Positions 36,180 to 47,289 of a stretch of DNA of 64,000 nt are shown one piece after another. The notes beneath the pieces were generated by a model, which was given only the letters and a program-made list of their open reading frames with translations, searched no databases and was not told where the DNA came from. The DNA comes from Epiperipatus broadwayi (lineage: Eukaryota; Onychophora; Udeonychophora; Euonychophora; Peripatidae). The DNA is taken from contig JAQFVV010000012.1 of assembly GCA_028023455.1 (NCBI GenBank), positions 13,094,364 through 13,158,363 of the forward strand, written 5' to 3'. How positions within the stretch are numbered: the first letter of the stretch is position 1; each line of letters starts with the position of its first letter. The translations under genes were made by a program, and so were the position numbers.

Positions 36180-36790
36180 GGCATTAGACAATTTGGTACA
36201 GAAACATGTCTGCAGAAGTTGCAGAATGGGCTGTACCTATAGCTGTCATAAGAAAACAGAATGAACAAATATGTATATGCAGAAACCTTAGGTTGACTGA
36301 AAACTAATGTATAGCTAAAAATATCCTGTTCCAAACATTTGAGAGATAATAGCTGACTTTAGATGGAGCAAATTAATTTGCAGAGCTGGATGTAAATGCC
36401 ACTTTTCATCAGAAACCAGTGTCAAAGAAAAAAGCTGCAATTCTAATTATAACAATGCATGAAGGGTTGCATAAATATAATCATTTGCCATTTACAATGA
36501 CTATCACCCTGAATGTATTCCAAGTGAAAATTGATGCATTATTAGACAGTTTGGATAAACTGATGTCATAATTTGATGATATACCCATAACAGGAGATTC
36601 AGAGAAAGCACTACAAAAGAAATTAGATAAAGTATATGAAAGATTAGAAAAATTTGGAGCCAAACTTAACCTGGGAAGAAGTATTTGGAGTGCATCAGAA
36701 ATTAAGTTTCTAGATCATATTATTCCAAGTGCAAGAATCAGACTTAATCCTGAAAAAATAAAAGCAATTAATATTTCCAACAATGTTAAA
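36180..36790 (+). pseudogene. Reverse transcriptase remnant
   Basis: Recognisable blocks in order: VAEWAVPIAVIRKQNEQIC, then FAELDVNATFHQKPV (motif A aspartate), LPFTMTITLNVFQ (motif B), the catalytic region reading stop-FDDIPITG at 36569-36592, and EKFGAKLNLGR...KFLDHIIPSARIRLNPEK (motifs D/E region). The catalytic Tyr of YxDD is a TAA stop; one base change from TAT or TAC would explain it. Further stops and frameshifts occur. RT would copy the RNA; this copy is dead. Confidence 0.9.
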
Positions 36791-36949
36791 GAACCTCAGG
36801 GCATTGAGGGCTGGTTAATTTTAAATGGGAAAAACACACGTAACCACTCTTGTATAAATTACTTAGGAAAAATCAGTGATTGAATTGAAAAAAACTGCAA
36901 GAGGACACTTTCACAAAACCAAGGCATTGCTCCACTCAAATTGCCTATT

Positions 36950-37470
36950 GGTGCACTATAACAATAATCTTGATGTAACATTAACAACCAATGCTTTTGA
37001 TTACAGAATTGGAATTATACTCAATCATCCATCATAGAATAGGGAATGCCCCATAGCATTTATGTCTAAGACATTATAAAAAGTTGGGGAAACTAAAACC
37101 AATAGGACAAGGAGGCATTAGCTATAATAGCAGCAGTTCAGAAACTCCACCAATACTTTTACAGTCAATCATTTAAAATAATAACTGATGATTGATTATT
37201 ATTGGGAAATTTGCCAATATAAAAACCATTCCTGACCACCTTTTTATCAGAATATGGTTATGAATTACAATATCAGAAAAGCAATCAAACAAAGCATGTG
37301 GTCATTCTATTTCACATACCTGACTTGATGGAAAAAACATATAATGAAACAAAAATTATTTGCCCAGTAGAAGCCAGACAAGTAAATAGTAAAACTATTG
37401 CCAAATGGACCCAAGAAAGAATGAGATACCAGACACTCATGAGCTGGATTAGAGAAATCGTCCAGTAAAC
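36950..37470 (+). pseudogene. RNase H and RNase H-integrase spacer remnant
   Basis: LTTNAFDYRIGIILNH corresponds to the TDAS-x2-GxGAVL start of gypsy RNase H; the Asp of TDAS is replaced by Asn. FMSKTL and, in another frame, ALAIIAAVQKLHQYFYSQ with FKIITDD follow, in the right order. The spacer (VEARQVNSKTIAKWTQERMR) leads towards the integrase but is cut off by the insertion at about 37565. Confidence 0.8.
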
Positions 37471-37564
37471 AATCTTAATACTTAAATAAATCTTTATAGA
37501 GCATTGTCAACAGTTATCAATGTAGTGCTGGATAATAAGGAGTTAATGCCACCCATTGGTTACA

Positions 37565-39462
37565 CCAGAGGTGGCTAAAGTTTAAGATGTTGGGATGACT
37601 TTTTTTGTGAAAGTGTATCCGAGGGCGAGTATATACTTTTCAGAACTTTGAACCGGAAACCAGAAAAATTTTGCACCATCTATCAGCTATTTTTGGTCAC
37701 ATTTTAACAATTTTATACTTATTTTATCATAAATTTGTAGCTTTATCGGTATTTACATTTTAATTCCAAAAAAATCCGCTATTGGCAGTATTTATCACAA
37801 AAATAAGATTTCTGATTGTGATCTATTGTATATAGTCCCATCTCTTTTCCCTTATAAAGTGCTACAAAGCACTGACTATTGCTCTCCAGGCAGTTCTAAA
37901 CATCAAAGTCAGAAATCAAACCAAAATGTTTTATGCTTTCGTAATAGATTTTGAACATATATAAATATATTTCTCATAATTTTTTATATTCATAATTAAG
38001 TTTTTACATTTAATTTATCTAAATATAATATAAACTTTGATTCGAAAATTTTTAAATTTTACAAGAATAATAATCAAGGAAAAGTGAATAGTGCTGGACC
38101 ACTACTCAAGGCAAGTGAATAACATTGACCGCCATTTGCATATCAATGACATTCAATGATAGTTAGCAAAATGCAACTATTTTTCATAAATATTTATGGA
38201 CTTTATGATTACTTTTTACACAATATTTAGATTTAAATTTTCATTTAAAATATTTAATTTTAGATGAAGAAAAGACAACAGAAGTGAATAATCAGCTATA
38301 GTAATTTCTACAACACAAGAAATCACTGGCATTTTCTCGTAACGATTGGTTGAAATATAATTCTTTTATTTTACTGCAGGCTATTTTTCATAAGTTTTTC
38401 TTTGATTATTAACATTATTTAAAATTTTTCATTACATTTAACCAATTTGAATGTAAAATAATTCAATTTTTGAAAGTTAAATTAAAACAAATTCTGTAAA
38501 CAAAGGCAAAACTCTCCATAAAGTAGTGCCACCCTGTGCCAAACAGAGTAATCAATGGATGCCAGAAGGCTTGTGCATAAAATCCCTATCTAGTGACTAC
38601 TCATCCAATATCCACAGACTAGTTTCTGGCTTGAGGACATCATCAGTGAAAAGCCTTGGATCTGAGAGCACTGCACCTAGATCTTAGGATCTAATGCAAC
38701 CCTCCAGCAGCCATCTTTTAACTCTACTTTACTACAAAACTATGAGAATGAAATTGAAAACACAATAATATTTTCAATCTAAGCTCAATAGCTTATAGTC
38801 ATATGGGTCTGAACTCAATTCAGAACTCATACATTTTGGTGTCTTTGGCTCTTAAACAACCATATCCACCACTATCCTATTAGGCAGGATTAGTGTTAAA
38901 CCACTAAACATCACATGATCACCATCTCTACAAGCCAGAAACTAGTCTGGGGATATTGGATGAGTAGGCACTAGATAGGGATTTTATGCACAAGCCTTCT
39001 GGCATCCATTGATTACTCTGTTTGGCACAGGGTGGCACTACTTAATGGAGAGTTTTGCCTTTATTTACAACAATTATGTGCTAGTATAAAGATGGTGATC
39101 ATGTGATGTTTAGTGGTATAACACCAATCCTGATTATTGTACATTAATATATTTCAGAAAAGAAATTGGCTAGATCCATATTTAATGAATCAAATCACTC
39201 AAATTTTTATTCAGTCTGGCCAATAAGAAAATTCATCAAACAAAAAATTAACTTATTTCAGATCCCTCTAGTATTATAATTAGTCTATGTCACTATAAAA
39301 TATTTATTAAATTACTATTTTAAATTATGTATAAGTAATTATTTTCTAAAGCTGGTCCCGAATTTTAAAAAAAAATTCAAGAAAAAAAGAGGAAGTTATT
39401 GTTTTGAAATTATATTAAAATAAATTACATGCAAATTTTACAAAAAAAAGAAATTACGCAGT
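37565..39462. repeat. 1.9-kb interruption between RNase H and integrase
   Basis: Pol similarity stops near 37560 and resumes near 39480. The interval holds AT-rich DNA and an inverted pair of segments from the 442-bp repeat family (38502-39062). No open frame is recognised. Confidence 0.6.
38502..39062. repeat. 132-bp inverted repeat from the 442-bp family
   Basis: Arms 38502-38633 and 38931-39062 are near-perfect complements, starting aaaggcaaaactctcc and ending agtttctggcttg. The loop carries the continuation of the same 442-bp unit found at 51542-53836 (cttggatctgagagcactgc, catacattttggtgtc). The right flank (39090-39130) continues as the inverted unit. Confidence 0.9.
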
Positions 39463-39479
39463 CGACTTCCAGAGACCTT

Positions 39480-40000
39480 GCAACTAACTGATTGACCACA
39501 GTTGACTTCTTGGACTCTCCTGAGTACACTAAAATAATAGAAATACTTCATTAGGAGCACCCAGATGTGGTTAGATCAAAAGCTCTAGTCCGCAATTATG
39601 TATATTGGCGAAGTATGAAGACAGACATAGAAATATATATTAGAAAATGCAAACCATCTCAATTTACATCATAGTCAAAACAAACAGACAGAAGTTGTAT
39701 GCATAAAGACCATCAGGCTCAGTAAATGGTAAGTTTTCTTGGTTTTAGTAGATGCTGGCTCCAAATGGGCAGAATATAAACTAGCAAAGAATACCAGTAT
39801 GATAAAAACCATCTGCATTTTATGTGAAATATTATCATACCATGGGTCAACACATGTATTGGTGTCAGAAAATGGGACTGGATTCATTTACAAAGAATTG
39901 AAATTGTTCTTAGATGAGTGGGGGATGAAACATATTCATGCTCCTCCATATCACCCAGAATCCAATGAGATTGTGATAAAAGTCATTTGAAGCTAGTTTT
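39480..40000 (+). pseudogene. Integrase remnant
   Basis: LDSPEYTKIIEILH-stop-EHPDVVRSKALVRNYVYW...IRKCKPSQ keeps the first His, the W..M region and one cysteine of the HHCC zinc-binding domain. The core follows: VDAGSKWAEYK (first catalytic Asp, about 39750), LVSENGTGF (39861-39890), where the second catalytic Asp is Glu, then WGMKHIHAPPYHPESNEIVI, where the expected catalytic Glu is lost. The 39739-39990 frame is open for 83 codons, which is why it looks gene-like. Confidence 0.9.
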
Positions 40001-40353
40001 AAGCAAATTAAACTACATGAACAAAGTGTTAAAAATGGCAATGCTACAACATATTATGCCTTCCATGACTATTGGGAAATCATCTGATGGGTAGGAATTT
40101 ATATAAGTTGTCAATTCTTATGTCGGACAAAGGAAACCCAACAACAAACTATAAGATCATCTATAATGCTGGAGAGAACATATCGGTGCATGGCAGTTTA
40201 TGTAAGAGATGGATATAAGGAAAAATAACCAAATTCATTTCAGACTAAATAATGGAAATACAAACAACAACAGGAGCATATTACCATCAGTATATAAATC
40301 GCATTTGGTAAATTGGATGGAGGCCAATATCAAAAATGCCATGAAAATTCCTG

Positions 40354-40545
40354 ATGGAGTATCATCCAGATGTACTAGATGATAACTGCACAGAAATGCA
40401 TATGAATAAATCAAATGAAGAAACAGAAATTTCAGATGAACCAGTGATAAAGCAGCCTCAAATGAATGTTTCTGACTGTCAAGAAGATGAAAATAGACTG
40501 ACAAAATTCATGTTCACCTACTTATTTAAAGGATTATGTTTGTGA
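40354..40545 (+). pseudogene. Possible C-terminal tail of pol
   Basis: An acidic, Asn/Glu-rich open frame (NKSNEETEISDEPVIKQPQ) lies between integrase and PPT. Such tails follow the integrase C-terminal domain in many gypsy elements. No specific motif supports it beyond position and composition. Confidence 0.3.
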
Positions 40546-40963
40546 TTCTATAGAAACACATGGTTCAAAGGAGTTGAAGGGGCTAGTATTGGTTGCAGAA
40601 TAATAGTGGTACTGAAAGTGTGCAGTGCAGCAAAATGCACAAACTCATAAATGCTAATGACTGGGAAAATAAAACTAAAATTATTCTAATAAATCAGTAG
40701 AAATAGTAAAAACAATATATTTTAATTAATCCATACAAATAGTGATTAATTAATCTGCACAAATAACTAAACTGCAATTAGATTATAGAAAACTAATTAG
40801 TAAAATGTATTACTAAGAAGTACTAATAGTAACAGCAAATGATTTAAGGAGTAGAACTACTAAAAAGACAGATTAACCAGGAGACAGGGAGAAGCCTGCA
40901 ATGCCAACAAAGACAAATCAAGAAAAACCTGGACCGACTTTTATACCCAGTTTAATTCTTGCT

Positions 40964-40977
40964 GAAGGGGGGAGGGG
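40964..40977 (+). other. Polypurine tract of the plus-strand gypsy element
   Basis: GAAGGGGGGAGGGG precedes the right LTR, where a PPT is expected. The LTR start is therefore probably close to 40978, although matching to the left LTR becomes clear only from about 41080. Confidence 0.65.
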
Positions 40978-41079
40978 ATATCTAGGCAAATATAGAAGCC
41001 AACCTGTCTTTATTATTGTTTAGTATGCCTAAAGGCTTGTTTTTAATATTAAAGATAATTATATAATTTTTGAAATATT

Positions 41080-41282
41080 AAGAGTTAGAATAATTTAGTA
41101 ATTTATAAAACAAATTAAGCGTATGTCACGCTTGAATGTGAAGCTATAATAATAATTAAATATAAATCCAACATAATGTGCTCTGAGAAACTTTTTTTAT
41201 TCAATTATAATGTTATTTGATTCGTAGTCTTAGTTATAGTCATAACTGTGACAATTGTTGTGAGTCGAACATAGCAGATATA
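41080..41282 (+). repeat. 3' LTR (recognisable part)
   Basis: Aligns with 34600-34760. Contains a 40-base segment absent from the left LTR (aaattaagcgtatgtcacg and following), so the LTRs have diverged by indels. Confidence 0.6.
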
Positions 41283-41489
41283 TATATAGTCAAATTTACT
41301 TTAAAAACAATTGTAGCACTTTATTGTCAAATTAATATCTTTCTATATATATATATATGATTAGTGATATTGTGATTGATTAATCATAATGACCTTGTAT
41401 TTTCATAAACTGATGGAGTCTATGTTTATTACTGATTAAATTCTGCAGTCTGGTTGTAAAGAATGAAGTTTTAAGAATTAATTGTTGTG

Positions 41490-41990
41490 TGTGAATGACA
41501 AATAACATGTCAAATAAAAATATTTATCCTCTGTTGGAATGTATGTATAATTATATAATTTAACATTTGCTATACATATATGGATTCTAATGTAATAAAA
41601 TTGGTATATAAAAAGGACTGATCATATGTGAGCATTATCATATTTATTTGCAACTTATTTTGCATTTATATGAAATCAAGTTCAATGTGAAGCTAAACAG
41701 TGAGGACTTATTCTAAATAGAAATACATAAATGTAGAAAACAACATATATCCATGAACACGTATACCTATATATATATATATTGTAATTACAATAAAAAT
41801 AATAATGGTAACAAACTATTAAAAACAATCCTTAAATTCGCATTAACCGAGTACTTCTGCGAATTTAAGGATTGTTTTTTTTTAATAGTTTGTTACCGTT
41901 ATTATTATTTTTATTGTAATTACAATTTTGTTTTAATTAAAAGTTATTTTATTTTTATATTATATATATATATCATATAAATGCATAATC
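41490..41990. repeat. Local duplication, copy A (with palindromic insertion)
   Basis: Collinear with 44630-44980: both contain taaaattgg(t/c)atataaaaagga, then tatcatatttatttgcaac and gaaatcaagttca. Copy A carries the additional palindrome 41781-41926. Confidence 0.85.
41781..41926. mobile_element. 146-bp near-perfect palindromic insertion (miniature foldback element)
   Basis: Left arm 41781-41842 (attgtaattacaataaaaat...) and right arm 41858-41926 are inverted repeats with a 15-base loop. They differ mainly by extra T residues in the right arm and a few substitutions. The sister segment at about 44940 has only the (TA)n tract here, so this is an insertion into TA-rich target DNA. The 75-codon open frame across it is an artefact of the palindrome. 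Confidence 0.8.
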
Positions 41991-43780
41991 ATATATATTG
42001 TAACTATCCAAAAAATATGGGTTAATACAAGGAGAATCTATGATTATAAGGTCCCACAACTGGGTGGTTATTGATAATAGTACACCACATTAGGGCTGAA
42101 TTATGATGAGATGGAAACCATCACCATCCCCAAATAAACAAAATATAAAATTTAAATATAAAAGGAAAGATAATGAATATAATGAGAATGAGAGATCAGC
42201 AAGAAAAAAACTACCAATAAGTTCACCAGAATTACAGAGAAGAATAATCATTCATCATCATGAATGATCAAAAATAAAATCAACAATCAACCTTATGACT
42301 GGATTTGAAAGTAGCCCATGTAGACATGGCTAATTATTTAGCTCTTGACAAGCTTGGGGCAGATTATATAAATAATAATTTGGATGCACAAACTTAAGTG
42401 CTAATCCATAAAAATATAACAATTAAATAAAATAATGTTGGGATACTAAAACGTGCTGATTATCATCAATTCCCTCTGGCCACATAGTACCATTAATGTA
42501 CTGGCTAACTATAAACTTAATTTCTAATTAATAATAAATAAAATAAAGTGCTTGGACATTAAAAGATATACTTCTGTGCCATCCAGGATTATCTGGAGTC
42601 TAAATACAAACCTAAACTGATAATTCATATAGCTAGCTGTTATGCTCTAATTTAAGTCGGGAAACAAAAATTCTATAGACTATTACTGTGAGAAAAAAAT
42701 AAATAAATAAATAAATAAGACAGCTTATTCTAAATCACTTTAAATAATTCATAGGTTTATCCTACTGTAAGTAAATAGTTTCATTGGGATAATTAAAAAA
42801 ATCCTAGATCATTAAGCTGTCTTAAAATCATACACATTGCCACTTCATGTAATAGGAATTGAAAGGAAAAGACTAAAAAATATTTGAAAGCAATTATTTA
42901 ATAACTAATTGATTACAATAAACAGAAGAAATTGATATGGTAGTATGAAATTTTAAATATTCATTTCATCAAAAAATAGTTCCATAAAAATTATATTAAC
43001 CAGTTGGCTTCTATTCATTAAATTAACTTTTAATTAACTAAGATATTCCTTTACAATAACCAAGAATTGGAAAACAATATTTAAAAAAAAAAATCAAAGA
43101 TCACAATCTTTGACTTAGCTTAATTAATCTTTTGTTAAGTTTTAGGAGAGAAAAATGAATGAAAAGGTAAAATATGTTTGACTAAAAAATAATAATTTAA
43201 ATTTAAAAAAACTAAATTTTCTAAAAAAAACTCATAATTTCCAGAGAAAATTGAATGGATTAAAAAAATATGTTTCATAATTTGAAAACATCAATTTAAT
43301 AAAAATATTTAAAATGATCAATTCTTACAAAAAAATTATTACTTTTAAATACAAAACTTTTTTTTTATTACTATAAATGAAAATACCATGTGCACACAAA
43401 ATAATATCCTTAATTGTGGTTTGATTTTTCTGTGGGGTTCTTTCCAATTATACTTTCCAATTGAATTTTCTTCTTGAGAGCTTCTACCCATGAATATGAT
43501 TAATTTGTCTTTTTACTAGTGCACAATATTTCCAGGTTAAAAAAATGGTAAATTTTATCTATTTCTTTCTACAAAAATTTCCAGGTGACACTAAAATATA
43601 CAGAGAATCATCCCTTTGGTTGAAGACAAGGTTGTAGATTACTTTAGAAGATAACATCTCTACATTTTTTTCCAGTGAAGACAAGTTACATGAAGGAAGA
43701 TTATGTCTAAAATTTAGCTGGACTTAGCAAATGGTTTTCATTGTAGAATTCATTTTTATAAAAGTAAACTCATAGTACAC
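41991..43780. other. AT-rich non-genic stretch
   Basis: No gene recognised. The patch 42010-42640 is less AT-rich and may be a decayed retroelement, but I found no conserved motif. An (AAAT)n microsatellite lies at 42696-42718. Confidence 0.45.
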
Positions 43781-43786
43781 TAAAAG

Positions 43787-43976
43787 CTTGGTTTAAAACT
43801 TCAGCTGTTCTATGCAACAGCTTGGTTAAGACTTCTGCTTTACTATGCAGGAGTTTAACTAAGACTTGTGCTTCTTTTTATTTTAGCAGGTTGGATTAAG
43901 ACTTGACTGTTCACTTTAACAGTTAAGTTACGAATAATTTGTTTACTAAACACTTGGGTCTTCTGACTTATTCAGA
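43787..43976. repeat. Minisatellite of hairpin-forming units
   Basis: About four units of 30-39 bases share a constant part (ggttaagactt and variants), each followed by a small inverted repeat: AGCTGTT/AACAGCT (43803-43822), TTCTGC/GCAGGA (43833-43852, one wobble), TGCT/AGCA (43869-43888), ACTGTT/AACAGT (43906-43923). A fifth looser one, TCTGA/TCAGA, lies at 43962-43976. Stem sequences differ from unit to unit while pairing is kept. No coding frame. Confidence 0.6.
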
Positions 43977-43980
43977 CATC

Positions 43981-44629
43981 TATTATTTTTTTCTAGAACA
44001 ATCATGCCTACAAATCAATCGCAATCTGTCTTCAACATAACAATTTTTATAATATCCAATTAGGTAATTTTTTACAAACACAATTGTTCACATATTTCCC
44101 TCCTTAAAGTCTGACATTGAAAAATGAGTCAAGAACTTAAATTAACATGTAAAATTTTCTAATTAAATTTTTTTTTCTTGCAAATAGAAAAACAAGAGAG
44201 ATAAAGAAAAGAAACAACTAATTAAAAATAAAATTTACCAAAGTATTAAAATCTTATTTTTTTGTTTTTGTTTTTAAAAATAGTATTAGTCATAAAACTT
44301 TACCTCTCTTAGATTCTTGGTCCATAATTTTTTTAAAAATTAAAAGTAACTGGTCATTAAATAAAATTATTGAAGAGAGAGAGAACAAAAAAAAATGATT
44401 TATCTGATTTTATAATTTTTTCTTTCTTCTACCAACATTTAGAATTTATATTGATTAAAAAACAAGTTATTTAAAAAAAAAATGGTTTAGAATGTTCCTA
44501 CTGTCTATGTGGGAATAAAAGTAAAACATTTAATTAAATAAAACTCATTATTATTATATAAAAAATATGCATGGGAAAATTAAATATTGCTTTCCTCATT
44601 AATTAAATAATTCTAAACTAAACCTGAGG
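43981..44629. other. AT-rich non-genic stretch
   Basis: Nothing recognised beyond A/T runs. Confidence 0.5.
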
Positions 44630-44980
44630 AGCAAGCTAAATAAAAATATTTCCCCTCTGTGGGAATGTACATATAGTTAGAATAAATTAATATTTGCTTA
44701 TACATATATGTACACACATACCTAATGCCATTTAGATTCTATTGTAATAAAATTGGCATATAAAAAGGATTGATCATACATGAGTATTATCATATTTATT
44801 TGCAACTTATTTTGCATTTATATGAAATCAAGTTCATGGTGAAGCAGCACATATATAGGTGAACAGTAAGGACTTATTTTAAATAGATATATATAAATGT
44901 AGAAAACTATATATACCCATAAACAGATACATATCTATATATATATATCATATAAATACATAACCATATATATATATACA
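44630..44980. repeat. Local duplication, copy B (empty site)
   Basis: Counterpart of 41490-41990, about 3.1 kb away in the same orientation. It lacks the 146-bp palindrome and carries a few small extra segments (for example gcacatatataggtgaa). Confidence 0.85.
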
Positions 44981-45211
44981 AATAAATCACAACACCTCAG
45001 CCAATGCATAAAATTAACCACTAGAAAATCAGCAATCTATTGTCAAGGCAGCACTCAAATTATGTTTAAAATTAACCCAATAGAAAATAAGCAATCTGTT
45101 GTCAAGGCAGCAATTAGATTATCTGATTCTGCCTAGATAAAATTTCTGACTTTTCATTGATTAGTTTTAATCATTTGTCTTGACTAATGTGATTTACACA
45201 TGATAACCAAT

Positions 45212-46351
45212 TAGTGTTTCCTGAAAATAAGATCTGGTCTTATTAATTTTTTCTCCAAAAGGTACCCTAGGGCTTATATTCAGGGGACGTCTTAAAATCT
45301 ATATTTATTCACATACAAACATATCCATTTATTCAAAATCTCAAATCAACCTCCCAAACATGTTTTTTCTGCAAAGTCCTCTGTGAAAATTAAAATTTTC
45401 AATTAGCAATATGCACTGTGATATTTATATTTATTTAAGAACAAAAACTTGTCTGGTGTCAAAATATTCCATTTAAATCGACCATTAAATCAAATGTTAA
45501 CGAAGACTTATGAGTTAGAAGTAATAACAAAAATGATCACAGTTAAAAATGATTATGCATAGAAAAGTGATGAAAATGCAAGAACAAAAATTCAGAACGC
45601 ATTTCTGCATTTTGCATCACATTAAATATGACTGTTACAGCACATGGCATATTGAATTATAAAGATTCATATAAGACACATCCATCTGTTATCAATGCAC
45701 ACATTGTAAACACTTTACTTTTTTAAAACTTTTCTTTAGGCAAAAGATTGATTTAACTTAAACTAAACTTTAATTTTAAAATCACTTCTACTATTTAAAC
45801 TCTTTTAGGGAAAAAAACATTTAGGAAAGCTGATTTTTTTTATCTTGAATATATTTAAAAGCAAAACTAAGTCAAGCATTCTAATAAATCTAAGTATTAA
45901 ATATAAATAAAATAAGTATCCAAAATTAAAAAATTGAAATTATAAATTGTCCAATGTAGTGGAATTGTGGTAGGTAAAATATTAAAAGTTTGTTAAATCA
46001 TTCATAAATTCAGAAAATTGGTTATTTTAAGACCAAGATTCAGATGAAAGGAATTGTTTCTCAATGCACATAGAATTCTGTTTGTTGATAATGTTCAATG
46101 GAAAAATATGTAACTCCCATTATAATTTATATTATCATTTATTTAAAGCAGTAATGTCAGTATTATTATTTATTTATACACACATTACTTTATAATTCAA
46201 TACATTGTGTGCTTCAATAAAAGAAATCTGCTCATTTGGCAGATGATCTTAACTAGAGCTTACATTAGAAGTAGGGCTTATATTATAAGAAACCTGAAAA
46301 ATTATGCTAAAACATATTTTCTGGTTAGGATTTATTTCCAGGAAAACATGG
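45212..46351. mobile_element. Possible 1.1-kb DNA element with inverted ends
   Basis: GTGTTTCCTGAAAATAAG (45214-45231) is matched in inverted orientation by atttatttccaggaaaacat (46329-46349). An internal word, agggcttatattcag (45270) / gtagggcttatatta (46271), also recurs. No transposase is seen. The interval could also be two independent solo ends of a common MITE family. Confidence 0.35.
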
Positions 46352-47289
46352 TAGCTATGTTCACTTATGGTTTAATATATATATACACACATGTACAGTT
46401 ATAAAAAAAATATAAGGTATTTTATTACTCTCTGTGCTAGCCTAGAACAGGATTTAATTTCTGATTCCCACATTTGTCTGCCTTCGTCAATTTCATTTGC
46501 CATAACAGCTCGAGCTTCCACTTCTTCCTAAATGATTAAATAAATTATGCAAATTTTAATTTTATATAAATATGATATTAATCAAAAAAATGTAAACATA
46601 AAATATATTACATATAAAATTCATTACTCATGATTACAATTACATTAATGAAATTTATTTGCAATGAAATGACAAATAAATAATATTGTAACATTTCTTA
46701 CCTATAAATTAGAATGAAAATATACTTTCAGCAAGATGAATGAAAGTTCAATAAATTATTGTTCCTATTAAAAATTAGTAATGGTAAAAAAAAAAAAAGT
46801 CACTTTTCAGGTGATTTTATTTATATATTAATTTGACTGGAAAAGCATCAACTAATATTTTTTTAATTTTAAAGAGTAGAGTACCATTTAGATTTCTATA
46901 GTACAATGTGTTCAAGATCAGTGGACACTCTTCAAAGTTAAAATGACTAATAAAAGGAAGGAGTTACCAAATAAAATAATTTTAAAAAATAATTCATAAC
47001 AATGAATTAGTTAAAAAAAACAGAAAATATTAAATTTTATGTCAGAAATTTTATTATATATAATCAGAAAGACTGGGAAATGGGAGGTGAATAGTGAAAA
47101 ATGGTTTAAAAATTTTGAAACAAACAAAACTTATAAGTTGAAAACCATATAAATATTTTTTTAAAACTCACATGATATGATGTGTTCTCTTTTTAAAAAA
47201 ATTAAAAATTTCTGTATATAAAATGTTAAATGCCTAGAAACTCTGTTAGCCAAAATAAAAAGTTCATCTACCAGAAACATATATTGTAA
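46352..47289. other. AT-rich non-genic stretch
   Basis: No gene or clear repeat recognised. Confidence 0.5.

Larger units (their letters stand above)
34600..41282 (+). mobile_element. Decayed plus-strand Ty3/gypsy retrotransposon with an insertion in pol
   Basis: Order on the plus strand: LTR, PBS, gag, protease, reverse transcriptase, RNase H, a 1.9-kb interruption, integrase, PPT, LTR. The LTR pair is recognised from the shared words gatattaagagttagaata and aattataatgttatttgat near 34604-34760 and 41090-41282. Every coding domain carries stops or frameshifts. It is a different, older family than the minus-strand element at 1-3690: the protease reads IDSGAG and the LTRs are unrelated. Confidence 0.85.

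Noticed and set aside
37563-38545. hAT element suggested by ccagaggtggctaaag on the left and tgccaccctgtg on the right
   Set aside because: The right word is part of the 442-bp repeat unit (compare gccactcagtgc), and no 8-bp target duplication flanks the pair.
41753-41980. 75-codon frame
   Set aside because: It spans the two arms of a palindromic insertion and (TA)n DNA; no protein-like composition.
43787-43976. CRISPR-like array
   Set aside because: Units vary in length, hairpins lie in the variable part and not in the repeat, only about four units are present, and the host DNA is eukaryotic.
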